From Acanthamoeba sp. SK_2022b (Eukaryota; Discosea; Longamoebia; Acanthamoebidae): a stretch of 14,189 nt of DNA. Shown in pieces: positions 7,732 through 13,867 of the stretch. Every line of letters starts with the position of its first letter. Position 1 is the first letter of the stretch. The notes beneath the pieces are model-generated. The model was not told the origin of the DNA and did not search any database. It worked only from the letters and a program-made list of their open reading frames with translations. The DNA lies in assembly GCA_027943245.1 (NCBI GenBank), contig JANDJZ010000421.1, positions 1 to 14,189 on the forward strand, in the 5' to 3' direction. The position numbers and the translations under genes were made by a program.

Positions 7732-8217
7732 ATGGCTGAAAAACTGCTGCACGCACTCCCCCTGTTTGCCGCCTGGGAAGCGCTGATCGCCGAAGGCAAC
7801 ACGGCGTTCAATCAGCAACGCGATCGCCTGGCAATGACGCACTATCAACAGGCGCTGGAAGTCGCTCAGGCGATCCTCGCCGAGAAACCCTGGTTAAATG
7901 CGGACTATACCGCCAGATTTGAAGCGCTGAATATTTTCGAGTCAGCCCTTGCCGCGCTGATCGTCACGTTCAACAACATGACCCATCTGCGCCTGCGGCA
8001 AAAGCCCCTGCGCGGCGTTGAGCCGCACGTGCATCAGGCCCGGCTCGCCATCGAGCAGGTGATGGACGATACCTCGCTGTGCGAACAGATGCAGCAGGTC
8101 GCCGAACGGCACCTGCTGCGTTTCCGAATAGAGACGCTGCAGGTGCTGCGCGAACACCGGCTGCCGGAAACCAGCGTCTGCGCACCCACGGTAAACCATT
8201 CCGCCACCGTGCATTAA
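7732..8217 (+). CDS. Fur-regulated helical protein, TPR-like, function unknown
   Basis: This 161-residue, probably cytoplasmic all-helical protein has no signal peptide or membrane segment. Residues about 14-47 (W-x(2)-L-x(3)-G-x-A at the front, HYQQALEVAQ behind) look like one tetratricopeptide repeat. More amphipathic helices follow, including FNNMTHLRL and a long C-terminal helix ending at LREHR. The last residues are polar, with Cys and two His. The start at 7732 (MAEKLLHAL) was chosen because ggaagg lies 6 nt upstream; a TTG at 7699 in the same frame sits only 2 nt after an AGGAGG and is less likely. The layout recalls the small TPR-like DUF2753 proteins, but this resemblance is from memory and unverified. 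It is the first gene of a two-gene operon behind a Fur box, suggesting a role in iron limitation. Confidence 0.75.
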   Translation: MAEKLLHALPLFAAWEALIAEGNTAFNQQRDRLAMTHYQQALEVAQAILAEKPWLNADYTARFEALNIFESALAALIVTFNNMTHLRLRQKPLRGVEPHVHQARLAIEQVMDDTSLCEQMQQVAERHLLRFRIETLQVLREHRLPETSVCAPTVNHSATVH

Positions 8218-8250
8218 CAACGACACCACGACCTGAGGGGTAATCTGCCA

Positions 8251-8646
8251 ATGAATGAATTGAATGACGACATGAAGAAAATGCTGGCCAAACAGCTGCC
8301 TGTACAGGCAACCAGCAGCCCGAACGGCGTGCCCGATATCGGCCCCAAACGTTCTCTGCGCCTCTATGATGACCGTACGCTGATTTACAACGAAAATACC
8401 GGTGGCCAGACGCTGCAAAATATCAGGGAGGGATCGAAAATGGCCGTCGTGGTCATCGACCGCGAGGCGCTGGACGGTTACCGCTTCGTCGGCACCCCGG
8501 AACTGTTCCTGGCGGGCAAGCCGTTTGACGACGCGTTGGCATTTGCAGAAAAAAATGGAATGAAGCCGCCGAAATACGCGGTGCTCATTCATATAGACAG
8601 TATTTATACCCTGCGCTCCGGCCCCAATGCCGGGACCCGGCTTTAA
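8251..8646 (+). CDS. Small FMN-binding split-barrel protein (pyridoxamine 5'-phosphate oxidase-like)
   Basis: This 131-residue protein has the pattern of short single-domain FMN-binding split-barrel proteins, such as the 122-residue FMN-binding protein of Desulfovibrio vulgaris. It shows a beta strand with a polar loop NENTGGQTLQNI (47-58), where the flavin phosphate normally binds. A strand pair follows, KMAVVVID then DGYRFVGTPELF, and then a helix PFDDALAFAEKNG. The last strand, YAVLIHIDSIYTLRSG, matches the dimer-edge strand of the family. A redox or flavin-storage role is likely; the substrate is unknown. The ribosome-binding site gagggg lies 10 nt before the ATG. The gap to the preceding gene is 33 bp with no promoter or terminator, so it shares the Fur-controlled transcript. 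PNPOx-fold proteins also include heme-degrading HugZ/HutZ, but those are about twice as long. Confidence 0.8.
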   Translation: MNELNDDMKKMLAKQLPVQATSSPNGVPDIGPKRSLRLYDDRTLIYNENTGGQTLQNIREGSKMAVVVIDREALDGYRFVGTPELFLAGKPFDDALAFAEKNGMKPPKYAVLIHIDSIYTLRSGPNAGTRL

Positions 8647-8676
8647 AGGCAGGCCGCTACGCAGCGCGGAATTTCA

Positions 8677-8724
8677 CGTTCATGGTTAGGCCATCGCGGT
8701 CAGTCAATTGCCTAACCATGAACG
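8677..8724. repeat. Perfect 15-bp inverted repeat between convergent genes
   Basis: cgttcatggttaggc (8677-8691) and its exact reverse complement (8710-8724) flank an 18-nt loop. It lies 30 bp after the stop of the split-barrel gene and 22 bp from the stop of the convergent minus-strand gene. Neither side has a T tract, so it is not a standard intrinsic terminator. It could act as a bidirectional RNA 3' end stabiliser, a protein-binding palindrome, or a copy of a dispersed repeat. A second small hairpin (ccggt, 8730-8734; accgg, 8742-8746) follows. Confidence 0.85.
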
Positions 8725-8746
8725 GGCGGCCGGTCGATGCAACCGG

Positions 8747-9157
8747 TCAGCTTTTAGGAGGAATGGTGACGGTCATACGCTCACCCACCAGGGCAATCGC
8801 GATGCCTTCCGCGCACTCTTTCTGAATGGCCGCCAGCTGTTGAGTCTCCAGTGCATAGGGCAGCTGAATATCAAACACCGTCAGGCCCTGCTGCTGCGCC
8901 AGGTCAATCAGGCGCACGATATTGGTTTCATCGCTGACCTGCGTTGACACCACCTGCAGCGCCAGCTCTTTCAACTGCTCTTTGCGCGTTTGTGACGTGG
9001 TCACGCGCGATTTCAACACCATGCCGAAGATCGGCATCACACCATAAATAGCATCAACAAAGCGCCAGTGCTTCCTGCACGATGCGGACAGAAAATCCAT
9101 GTAGTCGAAACAGATTTTCTCACTGCGCGCGATGGATGCAAGGTGATTGCTGTTCAT
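8747..9157 (-). CDS. Hypothetical protein, 136 residues
   Basis: I do not recognise this gene. The frame is open, and the ATG at 9157 has purine-rich upstream sequence (agagga with 9-nt spacing), so it is probably real. The N-terminal 60 residues look helical, with aromatic and Cys residues (KICFDYMDFLSASCRKHW, 14-31) and a short hydrophobic stretch near 37-48 that is too weak for a firm membrane helix. Residues 60-85 are a charged/Gln amphipathic helix (RKEQLKELALQVV). The C-terminal half alternates strands and helices (LTVFDIQLPYA, AIALVGERMTVTI) and ends PPKS. There is no signal peptide. It is convergent with the Fur-regulated operon and divergent from folM; E. coli has no gene at this position, so it belongs to the lineage-specific insert. 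Its promoter is not obvious. Confidence 0.7.
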   Translation of the reverse strand: MNSNHLASIARSEKICFDYMDFLSASCRKHWRFVDAIYGVMPIFGMVLKSRVTTSQTRKEQLKELALQVVSTQVSDETNIVRLIDLAQQQGLTVFDIQLPYALETQQLAAIQKECAEGIAIALVGERMTVTIPPKS

Positions 9158-9288
9158 CCCCTCATTCCTCTCATGGCCAGTGTTAACCCGTGGTCTTTCA
9201 AGCCGCCGCCGGGCGACAACCTGAAATGCATTGGGGATCTTACATCCAGAAATGGATAATCATGCGAAGCTTTAACGACTTTCCGCCG

Positions 9289-9294
9289 TATAAT
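9289..9294 (+). promoter_or_regulatory. Candidate folM promoter -10 element
   Basis: A perfect TATAAT at 9289-9294 lies 47 bp before the folM start. No good -35 is found at 15-18-bp spacing (best candidates aagctt or gaagct), so activation by a factor or a weak promoter is likely. Confidence 0.45.
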
Positions 9295-9341
9295 GGCATA
9301 ATTCCCCTATTGTTTGCCAGTCTGTCCAGGAGCTTTAATCA

Positions 9342-10064
9342 ATGGAACACCCCAACTCTGCCCCGGTGCTGATTACCGGCGGCGCGCGGCGCATCGGGCT
9401 GGCGCTCGCCAAAGCGTTTCTCGAGCGCGGCGTTCCCGTCATCATCGCCTATCGCAGCGAATATCCGGCGATGGCCGAGTTGAAAACCTTGGGCGCCTGC
9501 TGCATTCAGGGCGACTTTTCCACGCACGAAGGCATCTACCTTTTCGCCGACCGGGTGCGGCAGGTGGCACCCAAACTGCGCGCGGTGATCCACAACGCCA
9601 GCGCCTGGCAGGCCGAGTCGCCGGAGGTGCCGCCGGAGCAGGTAATGGCGGCGATGCTGCAGATTCACGTCTATACGCCCTATTTGCTCAATCAACTGCT
9701 CGAATCCTGCCTGACCGGCCAGGGCCAGGCCGGTGCCGACATCATCCATCTGACCGACTACGTGGTGGAAAAAGGCAGCGACAAACACATCGCCTATGCC
9801 GCCAGCAAGGCCGCACTGGACAATATGACCCGTTCGTTTGCCCGCAAACTGGCGCCGGAGGTCAAGGTCAATGCCATCGCGCCGGCGCTGATCATCTTCA
9901 ATGCGGGCGACGATGAAGCCTATCGCCAGCAGGCGTTGGCGAAGTCGCTGATGAAGGTCGCGCCGGGCGAGAGCGAAGTGGTCAACCTGGTGAACTACCT
10001 GCTGGAGAGCCGCTACGTGACCGGCCGCACCCACGGCGTCGACGGCGGGCGGCCGCTACGCTGA
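9342..10064 (+). CDS. folM: Dihydromonapterin reductase, short-chain dehydrogenase family
   Basis: FolM uses NADPH to reduce 7,8-dihydromonapterin to tetrahydromonapterin and has weak dihydrofolate reductase activity. Its 240 residues equal the E. coli length. The nucleotide-binding loop TGGARRIG is at 12-19; the arginine pair is typical of the NADPH-dependent pteridine reductase branch. An HNAS motif occurs at 84-87, and the catalytic Tyr and Lys lie in YAASK (Y152, K156). The usual catalytic Ser position falls in HLTDY (136-140) and is not Ser here; as I recall, E. coli FolM has a similar ITD sequence, so this is a family trait. The C-terminal VDGGRPLR closes the fold. Ribosome-binding site caggag lies about 9 nt before the ATG. 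It is followed 75 bp later by rstA; the E. coli neighbour ydgC is absent from this gap. Confidence 0.94.
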   Translation: MEHPNSAPVLITGGARRIGLALAKAFLERGVPVIIAYRSEYPAMAELKTLGACCIQGDFSTHEGIYLFADRVRQVAPKLRAVIHNASAWQAESPEVPPEQVMAAMLQIHVYTPYLLNQLLESCLTGQGQAGADIIHLTDYVVEKGSDKHIAYAASKAALDNMTRSFARKLAPEVKVNAIAPALIIFNAGDDEAYRQQALAKSLMKVAPGESEVVNLVNYLLESRYVTGRTHGVDGGRPLR

Positions 10065-10101
10065 CGCAAAGATCCGCATGGCGCATCCTCGCGGGCCGCG
10101 C

Positions 10102-10107
10102 TATGCT
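10102..10107 (+). promoter_or_regulatory. Weak candidate rstAB promoter -10
   Basis: TATGCT at 10102-10107 lies 33 bp before the rstA ATG, with no convincing -35 (tggcgc at 17-bp spacing). In E. coli rstA is activated by PhoP through a direct repeat of GTTTA-type half sites; I could not see that repeat here. rstAB may also be transcribed from folM, since no terminator separates them. Confidence 0.25.
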
Positions 10108-10139
10108 GAAATCCGCTTTTCTTATTAAAACACGGGCAT

Positions 10140-10865
10140 ATGCATAAAATTGTTTTTGTGGAAGACGATCCGGAAGTCGGCAAACTGATCGCCGCCTATC
10201 TGGGCAAACACGACATCGAGGTGCTGATCGAGCCGCGCGGCGACAGCGCGCAGGCGCGCATCGAGCGCGAGCAACCCGATTTGGTGCTGCTGGACATCAT
10301 GCTGCCCGGCAAAGACGGCATGACGCTGTGCCGCGATCTGCGCCCCACCTTCCCCGGCCCGATTGTGCTGCTCACCTCGCTCGACAGCGACATGAACCAT
10401 ATCCTGTCGCTGGAGATGGGCGCCAACGACTATATCCTGAAAACCACGCCGCCGGCGGTGTTGCTGGCGCGCCTGCGTTTGCACCTGCGCCAACACAGCC
10501 AGCAGCCGAAAGAAGAGTCGGTTCAGCCGCTCACCCAGCACAACGCGCTGCATTTCGGGCTGTTGTGCATCGATCCGGTCAACCGGCAGGTCACACTGGG
10601 CGAAGAAACCGTCACCCTGTCCACCTCGGATTTCGATTTGCTGTGGGAACTGGCGACCCACGCCGGGCAGATCATGGATCGCGAGGCGCTGCTGCAAAAC
10701 CTTCGCGGCGTGAGCTATGACGGTATGGACCGCAGCATCGACGTGGCGATCTCCCGCCTGCGCCGCAAGCTGTACGACAATGCGCTGGAACCGTTCCGTA
10801 TCAAGACCGTGCGCAATAAAGGTTATCTGTTCGCCCCTAACGCCTGGGCATCGGTGCAACAATGA
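10140..10865 (+). CDS. rstA: Response regulator RstA (OmpR/PhoB family)
   Basis: This 241-residue transcription factor is paired with RstB. The receiver domain (1-115) has the acidic cluster E8-D9-D10, the phosphoacceptor D52 in LLDIMLPG, switch residue T79 and K101. A winged-helix DNA-binding domain of the OmpR type follows at about 130-235, with the recognition helix region near SIDVAISRLRRKL (199-211) and the terminal hairpin IKTVRNKGYLF. Length and sequence pattern fit E. coli RstA, which is linked to PhoPQ signalling, acid response and several envelope or iron genes. The ATG has only a weak ribosome-binding site (acggg very close to ATG). The stop overlaps the start of rstB by 4 nt (ATGA), so the pair is translationally coupled. 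Confidence 0.95.
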   Translation: MHKIVFVEDDPEVGKLIAAYLGKHDIEVLIEPRGDSAQARIEREQPDLVLLDIMLPGKDGMTLCRDLRPTFPGPIVLLTSLDSDMNHILSLEMGANDYILKTTPPAVLLARLRLHLRQHSQQPKEESVQPLTQHNALHFGLLCIDPVNRQVTLGEETVTLSTSDFDLLWELATHAGQIMDREALLQNLRGVSYDGMDRSIDVAISRLRRKLYDNALEPFRIKTVRNKGYLFAPNAWASVQQ

Positions 10866-12166
10866 GAAAACTTTTCGTCCAGTTCTTCCTGTTGCTGTTC
10901 GTCTGTTTTCTGGTGATGGCGATGCTGGTCGGCCTGGTGTACAAAGTGACCGCCGAGCGCGCCGGCCGCCAGTCGATGGACGATCTGATGAAAAGTTCGC
11001 TGTATCTGATGCGCAGCGAGCTGCGCGAAATCCCGCTGAAGGACTGGAACAAGACCATCGCTACGCTGGATCTCAACCTGTCGTTCAAGCTGCATATCGA
11101 GCCGCTCGGCAAACAGGCGCTGAGCGAGGATCTGAAAAAACGGCTGCGGCTGGGGGAAATCATCGCCCTCGACGATCAGTACACCTTTATGCAGCGCATT
11201 CCGCGCAGCCACTACGTGTTGGTGGTCGGCCCCATTCCTTATCTGTTCTATCTGCATCAGATGCGCCTGCTGGATCTGGTGTTGCTGGTGTTTATCGGCA
11301 TGTCGCTGGCGCTGCCGGTGTTTCTGTGGATGCGGCCGCACTGGCAAGACCTGCTCAAGCTGGAAAACGCCGCCCAGCGGCTCGGCGCCGGGCATCTGGA
11401 TGAACGTACCCACTTCGATCCCACCTCCAGCCTGAGCCGGCTCGGCGTGGCGTTCAACCAGATGGCCGACAACGTCAACACCCTGATTGCCAGCAAGAAA
11501 CAGCTGATCGACGGCATCGCCCACGAGCTGCGCACGCCGCTGGTGCGCCTGCGTTACCGGCTCGAAATGAGCGATAACCTGTCCGAAAGCGAGCAGCAGG
11601 CGCTGAACCGCGATATCGGCCAGCTGGAGTCGCTGATCGACGAGCTGCTGACCTATGCCCGTCTGGACCGTCCGCAGGTTGCGTTAAACATTGAACCCAT
11701 CGATCTGCCAAAGTGGCTCGAGGACAAGGTCGATGATATCCGTCTTATTCATCAGGAACGCGACATCCAGCTCGATATCCCGCACGTCGGCGACTTCGGC
11801 GGCGTCGATCTGCGCCTGATGGAGCGCGTGCTCGACAACCTGGTCAACAACGCGCTGCGCTATTCCGAACAGCGTCTGCGCGTGGGCCTGTGGTTTGACG
11901 GCGACCTCGCCTGCTTGCAGGTCGAGGATGACGGGCCGGGCATCCCGCCGGAAGAGCGCGAACGGGTGTTTGAACCTTTCGTCCGTCTCGACCCCAGCCG
12001 CGATCGCGCTACCGGCGGCTGCGGGTTGGGGCTGGCCATCGTCCATTCCATCGCCGTCGCCTACCAGGGACAGGTGTTCGTCGAAGGCAGTTCGCTCGGC
12101 GGCGCCAGCTTCCGTTTCTGCTGGCCGGTGAAGCCGACATTCAGTTTAAAAGCCGATCTGGCGTAA
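10862..12166 (+). CDS. rstB: Sensor histidine kinase RstB
   Basis: This 434-residue inner-membrane kinase phosphorylates RstA; E. coli RstB has 433 residues. Membrane helices lie at about 5-27 and 136-156 with a periplasmic sensor of roughly 108 residues between them. A HAMP linker runs at about 157-209. The dimerisation/phosphoacceptor box holds H221 in GIAHELRTPLVRLR. The ATP-binding domain has the N box (ERVLDNLVNNALRYS, 321-335), the G1 box DDGPG (356-360), an F box around 370-373 and the G2 box GGCGLGLA (385-392). The start codon overlaps the rstA stop as ATGA. No terminator is seen before the next gene, 34 bp on, so read-through is possible. Confidence 0.95.
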   Translation: MRKLFVQFFLLLFVCFLVMAMLVGLVYKVTAERAGRQSMDDLMKSSLYLMRSELREIPLKDWNKTIATLDLNLSFKLHIEPLGKQALSEDLKKRLRLGEIIALDDQYTFMQRIPRSHYVLVVGPIPYLFYLHQMRLLDLVLLVFIGMSLALPVFLWMRPHWQDLLKLENAAQRLGAGHLDERTHFDPTSSLSRLGVAFNQMADNVNTLIASKKQLIDGIAHELRTPLVRLRYRLEMSDNLSESEQQALNRDIGQLESLIDELLTYARLDRPQVALNIEPIDLPKWLEDKVDDIRLIHQERDIQLDIPHVGDFGGVDLRLMERVLDNLVNNALRYSEQRLRVGLWFDGDLACLQVEDDGPGIPPEERERVFEPFVRLDPSRDRATGGCGLGLAIVHSIAVAYQGQVFVEGSSLGGASFRFCWPVKPTFSLKADLA

Positions 12167-12200
12167 TACCGCCGGACCTTCTCATTGGAGCCGAATAATA

Positions 12201-13700
12201 ATGACATCTGCACATTCCAACACGTCTGCTTACGATCACCTGCGCGCCCTGTTCAGCCGGCTGTCGCGTTTCGGCCACCTGTCCGCCATCGCCGGTTGGG
12301 ACATGCAAACCATGATGCCGCCTGGCGGCAGCAAGGCGCGCTCCGAAGCGCTGGCCGAACTGAGCGTGCTGCAGCACCAGATTTTAACGGCACAAAGCAC
12401 CGGCGAGCTGTTGGATCGCGCACAGCAAGAGACGCTGGACGAACTCGATCGCGCCAACCTGCGCGAAATGCGCCGCCAATATGAAGACGCCGTGCTGCTG
12501 CCGGCGTCGCTGGTCGAAGCCAAGTCGCTCGCCGGCGCGCGTTGCGAACACGCCTGGCGCGCCCAGCGCCCGGCCAACGATTGGGACGGTTTCGTCGAGA
12601 ACCTGCGCGAGGTGGTCAAGCTCAGTCGGGAAGAGGCGCAGATCCGCGCACAAGCGGCCGGCACCAGCCGTTACGACGCCCTGCTCAACCTGTATGAACC
12701 GGGTATGCGCAGCAGCGATCTCGACCGCATCTTCGGCGATCTGAAAACCTGGCTGCCGGATCTGCTGCAGCGCGTGGTGGCCAAACAGGCCAATGAGCCT
12801 TGCCAGACGCCGCAGGGCCCGTTCAATGTGGACACCCAGCGCCAGCTGAGCCTCAGCGTGATGAAACTGCTCGGTTTCAACTTCGACAACGGCCGCGTCG
12901 ACGTCAGCGCCCACCCGTTCTGCGGCGGCGTGCCGGAAGATGTGCGCATCACCACCCGTTACAACGAGAAAGAGTTTTTGACCGCGCTGCTCGGCATCGT
13001 GCATGAAACCGGTCACGCCCGCTACGAGCAGAACCTGCCGCGCGATCTGCTCGGCCAGCCGGTCGCCCTGGCCCGTTCCACCGCTATCCACGAATCGCAG
13101 AGCCTGCTGTTCGAAATGCAGCTGGCGCGCGGCAATGAATTCCTGAAAATCTTGCGTCCGCTGGTTACCGCGCAGTTTGGCGAACAGCCGGCGCTGGAAG
13201 AAGCCAACTTCATTCGCCTCAACCAGCGCGTTAAACCGGGCCTGATCCGCGTCGACGCCGACGAGGTGAGCTATCCTGCCCACGTCATCCTGCGCTACGA
13301 AATTGAAAAAGCGCTGATCGAAGGCGATATCGAAGTGGAAGACATTCCGGCACTGTGGAATGAGAAGATGCATGCTTACCTCGGCCTCGACACCATCGGC
13401 AACTACCGCAACGGCTGCATGCAGGATATTCACTGGACCGACGGCGCTTTCGGCTACTTCCCGACGTACACGCTCGGCGCGATGTACGCCGCGCAGCTGT
13501 TCCACAGCGTGCGTCAGGCCCTGCCTTCTCTCGGCGAGGACATCGCCGCCGGCAATCTGCAGCCGCTGTTCCACTGGCTGCAGCACAACATCTGGCGCCA
13601 CGGCAGCCGTTTCCCGACCGAGACGCTGATCGCCAACGCAACCGGCGAAGCGCTCAACCCACGCTATTTCCGTCAGCATTTGGAAAACCGCTACCTGTAA
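12201..13700 (+). CDS. M32-family zinc carboxypeptidase (Taq type)
   Basis: This 499-residue cytoplasmic metallocarboxypeptidase removes C-terminal residues from peptides; family M32 members such as Taq carboxypeptidase are about 500 residues long. The zinc site HExxH is intact as H268-E-T-G-H272, with the third ligand E298 in the HESQS motif (297-301). Other M32 marks are AHPF (237-240), EDVRITTRY (246-254), the VDADE block near 341-345 followed by YPAHVILRYEIEK, and TLGAMYAAQLF in the C-terminal part. The ATG at 12201 has ggag 10 nt upstream. It follows rstB by 34 bp without a terminator, so it may share the rstAB transcript. In E. coli this position is taken by TerB and tus; here the M32 gene separates rstB from the Ter site. 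Confidence 0.95.
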   Translation: MTSAHSNTSAYDHLRALFSRLSRFGHLSAIAGWDMQTMMPPGGSKARSEALAELSVLQHQILTAQSTGELLDRAQQETLDELDRANLREMRRQYEDAVLLPASLVEAKSLAGARCEHAWRAQRPANDWDGFVENLREVVKLSREEAQIRAQAAGTSRYDALLNLYEPGMRSSDLDRIFGDLKTWLPDLLQRVVAKQANEPCQTPQGPFNVDTQRQLSLSVMKLLGFNFDNGRVDVSAHPFCGGVPEDVRITTRYNEKEFLTALLGIVHETGHARYEQNLPRDLLGQPVALARSTAIHESQSLLFEMQLARGNEFLKILRPLVTAQFGEQPALEEANFIRLNQRVKPGLIRVDADEVSYPAHVILRYEIEKALIEGDIEVEDIPALWNEKMHAYLGLDTIGNYRNGCMQDIHWTDGAFGYFPTYTLGAMYAAQLFHSVRQALPSLGEDIAAGNLQPLFHWLQHNIWRHGSRFPTETLIANATGEALNPRYFRQHLENRYL

Positions 13701-13708
13701 TCTCCGCT

Positions 13709-13732
13709 GGCGCGGCCCTGCCGCGCCCTTTT
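13709..13732 (+). terminator. Terminator after the M32 carboxypeptidase gene
   Basis: An 8-bp GC-only stem (ggcgcggc, 13709-13716; gccgcgcc, 13720-13727) with loop cct is followed by c and four T. It lies 8 bp after the stop and faces the Ter site. Confidence 0.85.
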
Positions 13733-13817
13733 CCCGCCTGCAAGACCGGATAATGCTTCATAACGCACGTTCTGTGCCGACATCGCCTTGGCTACAGAGT
13801 GGCGGGTGGCCTCCCTC

Positions 13818-13840
13818 CATTTGCATGTTGTAACTAAAAT
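13818..13840 (+). other. Replication terminator (Ter) site, TerB-like
   Basis: The 23 bases match E. coli TerB at 18 positions as I recall it, including the whole 14-base core ATGTTGTAACTAAA (13825-13838) and the G at position 6 (13823), whose complementary C6 forms the Tus lock. Tus bound here would stop forks that arrive from the left (lower coordinates) and let forks from the right pass. In E. coli, TerB lies just after rstB on the same strand, so the synteny and orientation agree. It sits between two convergent terminators in a stretch with no gene. No tus gene is adjacent in this window. Confidence 0.85.
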
Positions 13841-13843
13841 AGC

Positions 13844-13864
13844 AAAAAATGCCGGCGTTCCGGC
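13844..13864 (-). terminator. Leftward terminator after the alpha/beta hydrolase gene
   Basis: On the minus strand, gccgg-aacg-ccggc (plus 13851-13864) is followed by a t-rich tail with six T (plus A run 13844-13849). It lies 3 bp after the hydrolase stop and ends transcription immediately before the Ter site. Confidence 0.8.
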
Positions 13865-13867
13865 CTC

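Noticed and set aside
8383..8395. A second Ter-like sequence (tttacaacg)
   Set aside because: It shares only a few bases with the reverse Ter core, lacks the TAGTTACAACAT block, and lies inside a coding region.
10065..10139. PhoP box upstream of rstA
   Set aside because: E. coli rstA is PhoP-activated, so I looked for direct GTTTA-type repeats on both strands; none with the required spacing is visible.
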